Assembly: GCA_002700305.1 (NCBI GenBank)
Contig: PACZ01000003.1
Location: 124,001-188,000, forward strand
Reading direction: 5' to 3'
DNA from: Hyphomonas sp.
GTDB taxonomy: Bacteria > Pseudomonadota > Alphaproteobacteria > Caulobacterales > Hyphomonadaceae
DNA: 64,000 bases
Of this stretch, positions 42,639 to 51,970 are shown one piece after another. Numbering within the stretch: the stretch's first letter is position 1; every line of letters begins with the position of its first letter. The notes below the pieces were generated by a model. It saw nothing but the letters and a program-made list of their open reading frames with translations, did not search any database and had not been told where the DNA came from. Made by a program: the position numbers and the translations under genes.

Positions 42639-42687
42639 CTTCGGGAGGCAGGGGCCGGAGGTTCGAATCCTCTCACTCCGACCATTC
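42639..42687 (+). repeat. Right attachment repeat (attR), 49-bp copy of the tRNA-Pro 3' half
   Basis: It is a perfect copy of 41575-41623. It begins at the anticodon loop, so it cannot be a functional tRNA. It marks the right end of the mini-element. Confidence 0.9.
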
Positions 42688-42747
42688 ATTGCCATTGCGC
42701 CTGCGGCGCAAAAAAATCGATCGAGGATCGATTTTAGGCAATGAATG
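42683..42747. other. 65-bp three-way-junction fold beside attR
   Basis: An 11-bp perfect outer stem, CATTCATTGCC (42683-42693) with GGCAATGAATG (42737-42747), encloses two perfect hairpins. These are TTGCGCC-TGC-GGCGCAA (42695-42711) and AAAATCGAT-CGAGG-ATCGATTTT (42713-42735). The element overlaps the last 5 bp of attR. From 42748 to 42964 no other gene is seen. Confidence 0.7.
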
Positions 42748-42964
42748 AATCGGCGCTGAAACCAGATCCCTCGTCCCCCCAATTGACAACCCACCCCAAC
42801 CCGGCCTATTGCCCCGCGCAAGGGTTCTGAGCCCCTGCCGCCTGCAGACGTCCCGTCACGGTGAAGCTCTTTCAAGACATCTCTTCCCTCACCCTCGATG
42901 CATTTCGACGGTGGGTAATGCAGGCCCCCATCCCAGTCGGAATGCCTCTTTTGAGGAGTGTGTG

Positions 42965-44347
42965 ATGTCTTTGCGACCATCGCCCGACAATCAATTCCTG
43001 ACACGGCCGCCCGGCCGGGTGTTCGCCGCGAACGCCCTGCCCATGATGCTGATCATGCTGATGAACGGGCTGCTGAACATTATCGATGCCGCCTTCCTGG
43101 GCCACTTCGTGGGCACCGGGGCGATGACGGCCATTGGCCTGGTTTTCCCGGCCATCATGGTACTGATCGCCCTGTCCACGCTGGTCAGCGGCGGCATGTC
43201 CAGCCTTCTGGCCCGCCAGCTGGGCGCGGGCGATACCGACGGTGCCGGCGCGACGCTGGCCAGCGCCCATGGCCTCGCCCTGGCCATTGCAGCCTTGGTG
43301 ATGATTGCCTTCCTGTGCGGCGGACGGGCCGTCGCAGGCCAGCTGTCCGCCTCTGACCCGGCCATTGCCGACATGGCCTTCACCTATATGGCGATCACTG
43401 TGCTGGCCCTGCCGGTCCAGTTTGCCCTCGGTCTGCATGCGGACACATGGCGGAATGAGGGCCGGGCCGGACTGGTCGCGCTCCTGTCCGTTGGCGTGAC
43501 ACTGGCCAATATCGTACTCAACTATGTCCTGATCGGAGAGTTGGGCCTTGGCGTGGCGGGCTCCGCCTGGGGCACGGCACTGGCACAGGTGTTCGGGCTG
43601 GGCCTGCTCCTGTGGCTGCGGTGCCGCGGCCAAGGCATCGTGCCGCTTCAGGCCCTGCGCCGGCATCGCTGGACCGGAAACTGGGGCCGGCTGGCCGGGC
43701 TTGGTGCGCCGCTCAGCCTCAGCTTCATCGGCATGGCGCTCGTCTCATCCTGTGTGATCGTGTCCCTGCGCCTGACCGCCGGGGCAGACTATGCTGACAC
43801 GATTGCCGCCTATGGCATCGTCACCCGTGTGCTGGGCTTTGCCTTCCTTCCGAGTATGGCGTTTGCGCTGGCCCTGCAGAGTATTGCGGGGAACAATTGG
43901 GGCGCAGGATTGCAGGGCCGTGCACGGAGCGTCCTGAAAATCGCCCTTCTGACCGCCCTCGCCTACAGCCTCAGCATGGAAGTCATCTTCCTGACCGGCG
44001 GCACGGCGATCGGATCGGCCTTTATCGGCGATCCGCGCGTCATAACGCAGGTTGCCGGCATCCTGCATCTGATGGGCCTGCTCTACCTGTTCACAGGCCC
44101 TGTGCTCTCGCTGGCGCTTTACTTCCAGGCCATAGGCCAGCCGCAAAAGGCCGGGCTGCTGACCCTGTCAAAATCCTTCGTGCTGTTGCCCGCACTGGTC
44201 GCGGCACTGGCTGCGGCACGGGGCGCGCAGGCGATCTGGTTTGCCTTTCCGCTGTCGGACGGTCTGGCCGTGATCATGGCGGTCGTGCTGGCAATCCCGG
44301 TGCTGAAGTCTGCGCCGGAACGCCCCGCCTACAGCCCGGCACAATAG
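42965..44347 (+). CDS. MATE family efflux transporter
   Basis: A 460-aa membrane transporter with about 12 helices. 'NGLLNIIDAAFLGHFVGTGA', 'LVSGGMSSLLARQLGAGDTD' and the second-half copy 'SMAFALALQSIAGNNWGAGL' are the two MATE repeats. It is expected to export cationic drugs or metabolites in exchange for Na+ or H+. The start at ATG 42965 has GAGGAG about 8 nt upstream; the longer frame begins within intergenic DNA. The gene is convergent with alaS, separated by a bidirectional terminator. Confidence 0.9.
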   Translation: MSLRPSPDNQFLTRPPGRVFAANALPMMLIMLMNGLLNIIDAAFLGHFVGTGAMTAIGLVFPAIMVLIALSTLVSGGMSSLLARQLGAGDTDGAGATLASAHGLALAIAALVMIAFLCGGRAVAGQLSASDPAIADMAFTYMAITVLALPVQFALGLHADTWRNEGRAGLVALLSVGVTLANIVLNYVLIGELGLGVAGSAWGTALAQVFGLGLLLWLRCRGQGIVPLQALRRHRWTGNWGRLAGLGAPLSLSFIGMALVSSCVIVSLRLTAGADYADTIAAYGIVTRVLGFAFLPSMAFALALQSIAGNNWGAGLQGRARSVLKIALLTALAYSLSMEVIFLTGGTAIGSAFIGDPRVITQVAGILHLMGLLYLFTGPVLSLALYFQAIGQPQKAGLLTLSKSFVLLPALVAALAAARGAQAIWFAFPLSDGLAVIMAVVLAIPVLKSAPERPAYSPAQ

Positions 44348-44364
44348 CGCCAGGAACAAAAGAA

Positions 44365-44395
44365 AAAGGCGGGCTGGAATATCCGGCCCGCCTTT
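44365..44395. terminator. Bidirectional Rho-independent terminator between MATE gene and alaS
   Basis: A 10-bp perfect stem, AAAGGCGGGC (44365-44374) with GCCCGCCTTT (44386-44395), has an 11-nt loop that can pair further. A-rich sequence lies on the left and T residues on the right, so it can work for both convergent genes. Confidence 0.85.
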
Positions 44396-44422
44396 GCATT
44401 TTACGTTTCTGGTCTGAGCAGC

Positions 44423-47062
44423 CTAGCCTTTCAGCAGGGCACGCACAGCGTTCAGGGCCTCTTCGGCTTTCGAGCCGTCCGGCCCGCCGGCCATGGCCAT
44501 GTCGGGCCGGCCGCCGCCGCCCTTGCCGCCCACAACTTCGGACGCAGCCTTGACCAGATCGACCGCCGAGAACTTGTCCGTCAGGTCTTTGGTGACGCCC
44601 ACGGCAACCCCGGCCTTGCCATCGGCCACGCCCACAAAGGCCACGATGCCGGAGCCGATCTGCGCTTTCGCCTCATCGACCAGCGCGCGCAGGTCTTTCC
44701 CGCCGACGCCTTCAGCGACGCGGGCGAGCAGCTTCACGCCATTGATCTCTTCCGGGCCGGCCGGCGCGCCACCGCCGCCGCCCATGGCGAGCTTGCGCTT
44801 GGCTTCGGCCAGTTCGCGTTCCAGATTGCGCTTTTCCTCGCCCAGCGTCGCAACGCGTTTCGGCAGGTCTTTCAGCGGCACTTTCAGACTGTCGGCGATG
44901 TCGGCGCCGATCTGCGCCCGGCCTTTCAGCCAGTCCAGCGCTTCGGCGCCCGTAGCGGCCTCAATCCGGCGCACCCCGGCGGAAACGCCGCTTTCCGACG
45001 TGATCACGAACACGGCAATGTCGCCGGAGCGTTCCACATGCGTGCCGCCGCACAGCTCCACCGAATAGCGCCGGTCGTCGCCTGTCCCCATGGACAGCAC
45101 ACGGACTTCATCGCCATATTTCTCGCCGAACAGGGCAAGCGCGCCTGCCTCGATGGCCTTTTCTGGCGATGTCACCTGAATGCCGGTCGGCAGGTTCGCG
45201 CGGATCTGGGCGTTCACTTCGTTTTCCACCGCTTCGATCTCGGCGGCGCTGAGCGGACCGCCATGCGAGAAATCGAACCGCAGACGATCGGCCTCCACAA
45301 GGGAGCCCTTCTGCGTGACGTGCTCACCGAGCACCTTGCGCAAGGCGGCATGCATCAGGTGCGTCGCAGAATGGTTCGCCATCACGGCCTTGCGGCGGAC
45401 GGCATCGACATGCAGCTGGGCCGTGGCGCCGGTTTTTGCCGCGCCGGACACAAGCTCACCGATATGCACATGCACGTCACCGGCACGCTTCTGGACATCG
45501 CGAACGATGAAGCGCGCGCCATCCTCAAAGACGATTTCGCCATGGTCGCCCGCCTGGCCACCGGACTCGGCGTAGAACGGCGTCGTGTCGAAGACGAGTT
45601 CAGCCGGGCCCGGCGACAGCGTGTCTGCCAGTGCCCCGCCGGCCGCGATGGCGACCAGCTTGCCGGTCCCTTCGGTGTTGCCATAGCCGGTGAATTTGGT
45701 CGCGCCCACCTTGTCGCGGACGCGGAACCAGATTTCATCCGTTGCCTGATCGCCGGACGCAAAGCCCGCGGCGCGGCTGCCTTCACGCTGCACTTCCATG
45801 GCCGCATCGAAACCGTCAACATCGACGGTCATGCCGCGCGTGCGCAGGATGTCCTGCGTCAGGTCCAGCGGGAAGCCGTAAGTGTCATACAGTTTGAAGG
45901 CCGTCTCGCCCGGCAGGGCAGCACCCTTGGCCAGGGTTTCGGTTTCCTTTTCCAGCAGCGACAGGCCATTGCCCAGCGTGCGCTGGAAGCGGGCCTCTTC
46001 CTGTTCCAGGGCGGCTTCGATGGCGGCCTTCGCGCGGCCAAGCTCCGGATAGGCCTCACCCATCTCGGAGATCAGCGCCGGGGTCAGCTTGTGCATCAGC
46101 GGCTCGCGCGCGCCCAGCAGGTGGCCGTGGCGCATGGCGCGGCGCATGATGCGGCGCAGGACATAGCCGCGCCCTTCATTGGACGGCAGCACGCCGTCGG
46201 CGATGAGGAAGGCGGAGGTGCGCAGATGGTCTGCGATCACGCGGAACGAGGCGAGCTTGTCGCCTGCGGCCTTCGCGCCATAGACGCTTTCTTCTGCTTC
46301 GATCAGCCCACGGAACAGGTCGATGTCATAGTTATTATGCACATGCTGCAGGACGGCGGAAATCCGTTCCAGACCCATGCCGGTGTCGATCGACGGTTTC
46401 GGCAGATTCTCGCGCTTGCCGCCAGCCAGCTGGTTGAACTGCATGAAGACGAGGTTCCAGATCTCGATGAACCGGTCGCCATCCTCATCCGGGCTACCGG
46501 GCGGGCCGCCCGGAATGTCTTCGCCATGATCGTAGAATATTTCGGAGCACGGGCCGCACGGACCGGTATCGCCCATCGACCAGAAATTGTCCGACGTGCT
46601 GATGCGGATAATTTTCGAGTCGTCGAACCCGGCGACCTTCTTCCAGATGGCGGCCGCTTCGTCGTCCTCGGAATAAACTGTCACCAGCAGGCGTTTCGGG
46701 TCCAGGCCGAATTCCTTCGTCACCATTTCCCAGGCAAAGGCGATGGCCTCGTCCTTGAAATAGTCGCCGAAGGAGAAATTCCCCAGCATCTCGAAGAAAG
46801 TGTGGTGGCGGGCCGTATAGCCGACATTGTCGAGGTCGTTGTGCTTGCCGCCGGCGCGGACGCATTTCTGCGACGTCACCGCCCGTGGGGAGTCCGGGGT
46901 CTCGGCGCCGGTGAAAATGTTCTTGAACGGCACCATGCCGGCATTGACGAACAGAAGGGTCGGATCGTTCTGCGGCACCAGCGGCGCGGACGCCCGGCGG
47001 GTGTGCCCGTGCTTCTCGAAATAGGCGAGAAATGCTTCGCGGATCTGGTTTACGCTGGTCAT
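44423..47062 (-). CDS. alaS: Alanyl-tRNA synthetase
   Basis: An 879-aa class II synthetase. '[19 protein letters not shown]' is the canonical start, '[20 protein letters not shown]' the catalytic motif 2 region, and '[20 protein letters not shown]' motif 3. The editing domain has '[20 protein letters not shown]' (HxxxH) and '[15 protein letters not shown]' (Cys and His zinc ligands). The C-Ala domain ends with a glycine-rich '[16 protein letters not shown]', as usual. All parts are intact. Confidence 0.97.
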   Translation of the reverse strand: MTSVNQIREAFLAYFEKHGHTRRASAPLVPQNDPTLLFVNAGMVPFKNIFTGAETPDSPRAVTSQKCVRAGGKHNDLDNVGYTARHHTFFEMLGNFSFGDYFKDEAIAFAWEMVTKEFGLDPKRLLVTVYSEDDEAAAIWKKVAGFDDSKIIRISTSDNFWSMGDTGPCGPCSEIFYDHGEDIPGGPPGSPDEDGDRFIEIWNLVFMQFNQLAGGKRENLPKPSIDTGMGLERISAVLQHVHNNYDIDLFRGLIEAEESVYGAKAAGDKLASFRVIADHLRTSAFLIADGVLPSNEGRGYVLRRIMRRAMRHGHLLGAREPLMHKLTPALISEMGEAYPELGRAKAAIEAALEQEEARFQRTLGNGLSLLEKETETLAKGAALPGETAFKLYDTYGFPLDLTQDILRTRGMTVDVDGFDAAMEVQREGSRAAGFASGDQATDEIWFRVRDKVGATKFTGYGNTEGTGKLVAIAAGGALADTLSPGPAELVFDTTPFYAESGGQAGDHGEIVFEDGARFIVRDVQKRAGDVHVHIGELVSGAAKTGATAQLHVDAVRRKAVMANHSATHLMHAALRKVLGEHVTQKGSLVEADRLRFDFSHGGPLSAAEIEAVENEVNAQIRANLPTGIQVTSPEKAIEAGALALFGEKYGDEVRVLSMGTGDDRRYSVELCGGTHVERSGDIAVFVITSESGVSAGVRRIEAATGAEALDWLKGRAQIGADIADSLKVPLKDLPKRVATLGEEKRNLERELAEAKRKLAMGGGGGAPAGPEEINGVKLLARVAEGVGGKDLRALVDEAKAQIGSGIVAFVGVADGKAGVAVGVTKDLTDKFSAVDLVKAASEVVGGKGGGGRPDMAMAGGPDGSKAEEALNAVRALLKG

Positions 47063-47116
47063 ATGATCTCAGGGTCCTCGGCGTATAAAATTGTCCCGAA
47101 ACGCCGAATCCGGCGC

Positions 47117-47260
47117 GGGGCCTTTACGCGCGATATAAAGGCCCCTTTGCCGCACGCCAAGATTGGCGCACCACAAAGGGGCCAGTTTGCCGGACGAGAG
47201 AGTGGAAACCGGCCCTGAGAGGACGTTTTCTGCAGGGAAAACGCGAGAGAGAGGGCCGGT
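47117..47260 (-). other. Structured recA-alaS intergenic region with competing hairpins
   Basis: Stem A is GGGGCCTTTA (47117-47126) with TAAAGGCCCC (47136-47145). Stem B is GGCCCCTTTG (47140-47149) with CAAAGGGGCC (47174-47183), and contains CGCCAA-GA-TTGGCG. A and B share bases 47140-47145, so they exclude each other. Stem C is ACCGGCCCT (47208-47216) with AGGGCCGGT (47252-47260), and contains GTTTTC/GAAAAC. Stem C lies 10 bp after the recA stop and may end recA transcripts. Confidence 0.6.
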
Positions 47261-47269
47261 CAGCCCCGA

Positions 47270-48364
47270 TCAGCCCTCGGCCGCATCCTTGGTATCGTCT
47301 TCTTCGGACCCATCCATGCCAGCCGCGAGCAGTTCGTCGGCGAGCAGGCCGGCATTGCGGCGGACGGCATCTTCGATTTCGTCCGCAATGGCCGGATTTT
47401 CCTTCAGGAAGGTGCGGGTTTTCTCACGGCCCTGGCCGATCCGCTCCCCATTATAGGAATACCAGGAGCCCGACTTCTCGATCACATCGGCTTTCACGCC
47501 GAGATCGATCAGTTCCCCGGTCTTGGAGATGCCTTCGCCATAGAGGATGTCGAACTCGACCTGCCGGAAGGGCGGAGCGACCTTGTTCTTCACCACTTTG
47601 ACGCGGGTCTGGTTGCCGATCACTTCATCGCGGTCCTTGATCGCGCCAATGCGGCGGATGTCGAGGCGGACGGAGGCATAGAATTTCAGGGCGTTGCCGC
47701 CCGTCGTTGTCTCCGGGCTGCCGAACATGACGCCGATTTTCATGCGGATCTGGTTGATGAAGATCACCATGCATTTCGACTTGGAGATCGAGCCGGTCAG
47801 CTTGCGCAGGGCCTGGCTCATCAGGCGGGCCTGCAGGCCCGGCAGCGAGTCGCCCATTTCGCCTTCGAGCTCAGCGCGCGGCGTCAGGGCCGCTACGGAG
47901 TCGATGACCAGAAGGTCCACTGCGCCGGAGCGCACCAGCGTGTCGGCGATCTCGAGCGCCTGCTCACCCGTATCAGGCTGGGAAATCAGGAGATCGTCCA
48001 GGTCCACGCCCAGCTTGGCGGCATAGACCGGGTCCAGCGCGTGCTCGGCATCGATAAAGGCGCACACGCCGCCATTCTTCTGCGCTTCGGCCACGCTGTG
48101 CAGCGACAGCGTCGTCTTGCCCGAGCTTTCCGGACCGTAGATTTCGATGATGCGGCCTTTCGGCAGGCCGCCAATGCCAAGCGCGATGTCCAGCCCGAGC
48201 GAACCCGTCGAAACGGCCTCGACATCCATGGCCTTCTTGTCGCCCAGACGCATGACCGAGCCCTTGCCAAAGGACCGTTCAATATTGCTGAGCGCCGTTT
48301 CGAGAGCCTTCTGCTTGTCCACGCCGGTTTCCTTGTCCACGAGTTGCAGCGCTGGTTTCGCCAT
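47270..48364 (-). CDS. recA: Recombinase RecA
   Basis: A 364-aa strand-exchange ATPase and SOS coprotease. Walker A is '[20 protein letters not shown]', Walker B '[12 protein letters not shown]'; '[20 protein letters not shown]' and '[20 protein letters not shown]' form the DNA-binding loops. The acidic C-terminus ('[14 protein letters not shown]') is typical. The start ATG 48364 follows a GGAG about 8 nt upstream. An SOS-like operator lies ~80-105 bp upstream. Confidence 0.98.
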   Translation of the reverse strand: MAKPALQLVDKETGVDKQKALETALSNIERSFGKGSVMRLGDKKAMDVEAVSTGSLGLDIALGIGGLPKGRIIEIYGPESSGKTTLSLHSVAEAQKNGGVCAFIDAEHALDPVYAAKLGVDLDDLLISQPDTGEQALEIADTLVRSGAVDLLVIDSVAALTPRAELEGEMGDSLPGLQARLMSQALRKLTGSISKSKCMVIFINQIRMKIGVMFGSPETTTGGNALKFYASVRLDIRRIGAIKDRDEVIGNQTRVKVVKNKVAPPFRQVEFDILYGEGISKTGELIDLGVKADVIEKSGSWYSYNGERIGQGREKTRTFLKENPAIADEIEDAVRRNAGLLADELLAAGMDGSEEDDTKDAAEG

Positions 48365-48442
48365 GAGTCGTCTCCTTAGGTCCACTATAGGGGTGTTTTT
48401 GGCAAGGCCCCCGGTCGCCTCATCTGAATCGTATGTACCATG

Positions 48443-48468
48443 TTTGTTCCGCGGAACAAAGCGGAAAC
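48443..48468 (-). promoter_or_regulatory. SOS-like operator of recA
   Basis: On the minus strand GTTT-N7-GTTC (48468-48454) differs by one base from the alphaproteobacterial LexA consensus GTTC-N7-GTTC. It overlaps an 18-bp perfect palindrome TTTGTTCCGCGGAACAAA (48443-48460). A plausible -10 (TACGAT) lies at about 48430, so a bound LexA would cover the -35. No lexA gene is in the window. Confidence 0.6.
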
Positions 48469-48519
48469 TTTGTGCAGGCTGCTCTTTTCTTCAGGGCGCG
48501 TTTCAGGCATGCTCTCTTC

Positions 48520-48732
48520 ATGCTTACACGATCCAGCCAGCCCGCCGGTGAAGCCCGCCTTCGCTATCTCGATGCCGACATCGACGTCATTTCGCCGGGC
48601 GATTATGTCGTCTGCGCCGTCACCGGCCGGAAAATTCCGGTCCAGGCCCTGCGCTACTGGAGCGTCGACCGGCAGGAAGCCTATTGGGACGCCGACGCCG
48701 CCTCGTCCCGCATGGTTCCGGCGAAGGACTGA
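48520..48732 (+). CDS. DUF2093 family protein
   Basis: A 70-aa protein. 'EARLRYLDADIDVISPGDYV', 'CAVTGRKIPVQALRYWSVDR' and 'QEAYWDADAA' match the DUF2093 family of small alphaproteobacterial proteins of unknown function. The conserved 'CAVTG' suggests a half zinc-knuckle. The start ATG 48520 gives the usual family length. It is divergent from recA and lies 7 bp before the M23 peptidase gene, so it may share the SOS-region promoter. Confidence 0.85.
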   Translation: MLTRSSQPAGEARLRYLDADIDVISPGDYVVCAVTGRKIPVQALRYWSVDRQEAYWDADAASSRMVPAKD

Positions 48733-48739
48733 CGCACGC

Positions 48740-49642
48740 ATGATGCGTGACCTCCTCCTGATGGTCGTGATGTGCACAGGCACTTGCCTTGCCGCACCGA
48801 TGGCCGGCGCTGAAACAGCCGTCACGCCGATGCCCGCCACGGAAGAAACCTGCGACGGCGCGCTGACACAGGGCGGGCTCGTTATCTGTCACGGCGCGCC
48901 GGGCACAGTGTTCACTGTCGCTGGCCGGAAACTGACCGCCGGAAAATCCGGCTCTGCCCAATTCGGCATCGCCACGGATGCCCCATCGGTTATCGGCTGG
49001 TCATCGGACAGTGGCGCCTATGGCGACCTGCCGATTGAAGAACGTCACGATGAGTTCCGCGTCATCGAAGGCTTTGACTGCGACAAGGTCGATGCGCGCA
49101 GCGAAGCGCAAAAGGCCCATGCCGGCCGGTCCTGGGTCAAGAAACAGGACGCCTTCGCGACATTCCATGACGGCCCCGGCGCGCTGACGGGCTTTATCAA
49201 GCCGGCAGATGTTCCGGCCTCATCCCCCTTCGGCCCGGCACGGAAATATATCGGCGTCAGCAAGGTGACCGGTGAGCCGTGCGAATCCGTCTCGGTCCAC
49301 CGGGGCTATGACATGGCAGCGCCTGTGGGCACGCCCATTGTTGCCCCGGCCAAGGGCACCGTGATCCTTGCCGACCCTGACCTTTATTATGAAGGCGGCA
49401 CGGTCTTCCTCGATCATGGCCATGGCCTCGTCTCGGTGTTCATGCATTTGTCGGAAGTTGACGTGGCAGCCGGCGACGTCGTGGACCGCGGCGACCTTCT
49501 GGCGAAGTCCGGCAATACAGGCCGCACAACCGGGCCGCACCTGCACTGGGCGGTAAAGTGGCGTAACCCGGAAGCCAGCGACCGCGGCGGCGATTTCTAT
49601 ATCGACCCGGCCTTGCTGCTGGCGCTGCCCGTAACAGACTAG
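48740..49642 (+). CDS. Secreted M23 family metallopeptidase
   Basis: A 300-aa protein. A Sec signal peptide lies at residues 1-26 ('LLLMVVMCTGTCLAAPMAGA'). The C-terminal LytM/M23 domain (~185-295) has the zinc ligands in 'SVHRGYDMAAPVGTPI' (H-x3-D) and 'TGPHLHWAVKW' (H-x-H), with 'HGLVSVFMHLSEV' between. All ligands are present, so it is probably an active cell-wall endopeptidase. The domain before it is an uncharacterised beta-rich region. It follows the DUF2093 gene by 7 bp; its stop shares CTAG with the convergent amidase stop. ATG 48743 is an equally possible start. Confidence 0.9.
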   Translation: MMRDLLLMVVMCTGTCLAAPMAGAETAVTPMPATEETCDGALTQGGLVICHGAPGTVFTVAGRKLTAGKSGSAQFGIATDAPSVIGWSSDSGAYGDLPIEERHDEFRVIEGFDCDKVDARSEAQKAHAGRSWVKKQDAFATFHDGPGALTGFIKPADVPASSPFGPARKYIGVSKVTGEPCESVSVHRGYDMAAPVGTPIVAPAKGTVILADPDLYYEGGTVFLDHGHGLVSVFMHLSEVDVAAGDVVDRGDLLAKSGNTGRTTGPHLHWAVKWRNPEASDRGGDFYIDPALLLALPVTD

Positions 49643-50997
49643 GCAGACAGCCCTTCCGCCTGAAGCAATTCCGCAAAGGCCAGCGTCGTGCGGTCTTCAT
49701 AGAGGTTGCCGACCACCTGCATGCCGGTCGGCAGGCCTTCCGATGTACGCGCCAGGGGTACGGCGGTCGATGGCAGGCCGGGGAAGGTCGCGAGCCCCGC
49801 CCACATCAGCTGAGACGCGTACGGGATCGCCTGCCCGTTGACGGTCAGCGTGCGCTTGCTCCAGTCCGGCTCGTCCGTGTGCGGGAAGGCCGCAGTGCTG
49901 AAGGCCGGTGACAGCACAAGATCGATGTCGCGGAAAATGTTTGCCCATTGGCGCTGCAGGTTCAGCTGGGCATCCAGCAGGTTCATGTAGACATGCGCGT
50001 CAACCGGCCGAGCCTCGGGCGTGCCGCGCGTGATCGCTGTATTGAGCAGGCGTAGGTAGTTTTCGTGGATGCTGGCAAAGTCCGGCAGGCCAGGCATTTT
50101 GCGGACCACCTGCACGCCCTGCTTTTCCAATGCGCCGGCGAGCGCCTCGATCGGGCCGGTGACGGCATCGTCCACGGGCGGCATGTCGTCAGCGCCGAGA
50201 ACAAGCACGCGGAAGTTCTTGAGCGCGGTGTGCCGGGCAGCGGGCAGGTCCAGCTTCCAGCCAGCATTCACGGGCCCGGCCACAACCTCCAGCGCCGCGG
50301 ACAGGTCTGCGGCGCTTCGCGCCATGGGCCCGACAACGGCCAATGGCACATCCACCCCGTCCGTACCCGGCGGATTATGCCCTTTCAGCGGCACGATGCC
50401 CCAGGTTGGCTTGTGTCCCCACACGCCGCAAAAATTCGACGGGAACCGGATCGAGCCGCCAATATCGGATCCAAACTCCAGAGGCACCATGCCGGAGGCC
50501 AGTGCCGCGGCTGACCCGCCGGAAGAACCACCCGGCGTGCGGCTGTGGTCATAGGGGTTCACCGTACGACCATAGACCGGGTTTACGCTCTGCCAGTCGG
50601 CGAGCGCCACGGGCACATTTGTCTTGCCGAGAATGATGGCGCCAGCCGCCTTCAGCCGGGCAACGGGCGGGGAATCTTCCTGCGGCTGGAAGTTCGCGAA
50701 CATTTCGAAGCCCCAGGTCGTCGGCAGGCCCGCAACGTCATGGGCCTCCTTCACCGTCATGGGAACGCCGAGCAGCGGACGGGGATCGTCCGGCGTGCGG
50801 TTCTCGTCGATGGCACGAGCCGCATCCCGCGCGCGATCATAGTCTTTCACAATGACGGCATTCAGCGGGCCATTCTTCGCCTCGATCCGTGCGATCGCCG
50901 CGTCGCAGGCTTCCAGTGCGCTCAGTTCGCCGCTTCGAACAAGCGCAGCGGTGTCCAGAGCCGTGGCAGTTTCCAGATTCGTTTCCACCCCAGGCAT
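49639..50997 (-). CDS. Amidase (amidase signature family)
   Basis: A 452-aa Ser-cisSer-Lys hydrolase. Lys is in 'GVPMTVKEAHDVAG', cis-Ser and Ser in 'RTPGGSSGGSAAALASGMVP' and 'EFGSDIGGSIRFPSNFCGVW'. All three catalytic residues are intact. The substrate is unknown; family members include aryl-acylamidases and GatA. GatB/GatC genes are absent, so it is not taken as GatA. The start ATG 50997 follows GGAGGACAAGG; the 65 extra upstream codons have no family similarity. Confidence 0.9.
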   Translation of the reverse strand: MPGVETNLETATALDTAALVRSGELSALEACDAAIARIEAKNGPLNAVIVKDYDRARDAARAIDENRTPDDPRPLLGVPMTVKEAHDVAGLPTTWGFEMFANFQPQEDSPPVARLKAAGAIILGKTNVPVALADWQSVNPVYGRTVNPYDHSRTPGGSSGGSAAALASGMVPLEFGSDIGGSIRFPSNFCGVWGHKPTWGIVPLKGHNPPGTDGVDVPLAVVGPMARSAADLSAALEVVAGPVNAGWKLDLPAARHTALKNFRVLVLGADDMPPVDDAVTGPIEALAGALEKQGVQVVRKMPGLPDFASIHENYLRLLNTAITRGTPEARPVDAHVYMNLLDAQLNLQRQWANIFRDIDLVLSPAFSTAAFPHTDEPDWSKRTLTVNGQAIPYASQLMWAGLATFPGLPSTAVPLARTSEGLPTGMQVVGNLYEDRTTLAFAELLQAEGLSA

Positions 50998-51161
50998 TCC
51001 TTGTCCTCCCGGCCCTTGACTGTGCGCACCGCGCGCAGAAGGCTCTGTTTGAGATTGGTTCGCATCAACCTTAGCATGGCCGTCAGGTGGCGCCATGCTG
51101 AAAGACTCAAGCCAGAAGACCGGGCCGGGCGCAGGACCGGACGGATCAGGGGGACGGCATC

Positions 51162-51968
51162 GTGCAAACCATTGCGGGTTCAGTGCAGACATGGATCGAG
51201 CGCGCCATCGCCGCGGCGCCTGCCGGTCATGTGCCGCTACTGCTCCTGTCAGGTCCGCAAGGGGCCGGAAAGTCGACCGCTCTGGCGGCTGCGATCGAAG
51301 CGATTTCCCACCCCGTCGCCGGGGCGAGTATTGACGATTTCTACCTCACCCATGCCGAACGGATGGACCTGGCGCGCCGTATCAGCCCGCTGTTCATGAC
51401 GCGCGGCCCGCCCGGCACGCACGACCTGACCCTGCTGACGATGACGGTCGCCGCATTGCGCGCGGCCGGCGACACGGCAGAAACGCCGCTGCCCGTATTC
51501 GACAAACTGAAGGACAATCGCGCGCCGGTCTCCGACTGGCGCAGCTTTACCGGCCGCCCCGCCGCCATCGTGATCGAAGGCTGGCTGATGGGGGTGCTGC
51601 CGCATGACGCCTCGGCGTGGGAGGCGCCGCTCAATCCGGTGGAGGCCGAAGACCGCACCGGCGCCTGGCGCCGCCACCAGGAAACGGCCCTCGCCGGCAG
51701 CTATCGCGACCTGTGGAACGCAGCGGACGGTTTCTGTCACATCGTGCCGCCAGATTTCGACTGCGTGCTCGGCTGGCGCCTGCAACAGGAAGCCGCGCTG
51801 TGGGAAGCTCGCGGCGAGGCCATGCCGAAGGAACGCCGCGACTGGGTCCGCCGCTTCATCCAGCACTATGAACGCCTCACCCGCCGCATGCTGGACGGCA
51901 AACGCCGCCCCGGCGCCGAAATTTTCATCGACGCAAACCGGACGGTTTTCAGAACGTCTGCCGGTTGA
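51162..51968 (+). CDS. P-loop kinase, D-glycerate 3-kinase (GLYK/YggC-like)
   Basis: A 268-aa protein. Walker A is 'LLLSGPQGAGKSTALAAAIE'. 'ASIDDFYLTHAERMDLA', 'RGPPGTHDLTLL' and 'VIEGWLMGV' are characteristic of the phosphoribulokinase-like glycerate kinases; 'RTGAWRRHQETALAGSYRDLW' (in part) and 'FIQHYERLTRRML' are further family text. It phosphorylates glycerate to 3-phosphoglycerate, or a similar small acid. The start is GTG 51162, with AGGGGGAC about 8 nt upstream; no in-frame ATG fits. It is divergent from the amidase gene and convergent with the quinone oxidoreductase gene. Confidence 0.8.
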   Translation: MQTIAGSVQTWIERAIAAAPAGHVPLLLLSGPQGAGKSTALAAAIEAISHPVAGASIDDFYLTHAERMDLARRISPLFMTRGPPGTHDLTLLTMTVAALRAAGDTAETPLPVFDKLKDNRAPVSDWRSFTGRPAAIVIEGWLMGVLPHDASAWEAPLNPVEAEDRTGAWRRHQETALAGSYRDLWNAADGFCHIVPPDFDCVLGWRLQQEAALWEARGEAMPKERRDWVRRFIQHYERLTRRMLDGKRRPGAEIFIDANRTVFRTSAG

Positions 51969-51970
51969 GC

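Noticed and set aside
45038..47218. 726-codon plus-strand frame opposite alaS
   Set aside because: Antisense shadow of a complete AlaS gene.
49639..50997. Reading the amidase as GatA of the tRNA amidotransferase
   Set aside because: Lacks GatB/GatC neighbours, and family-level motifs fit any amidase-signature enzyme.
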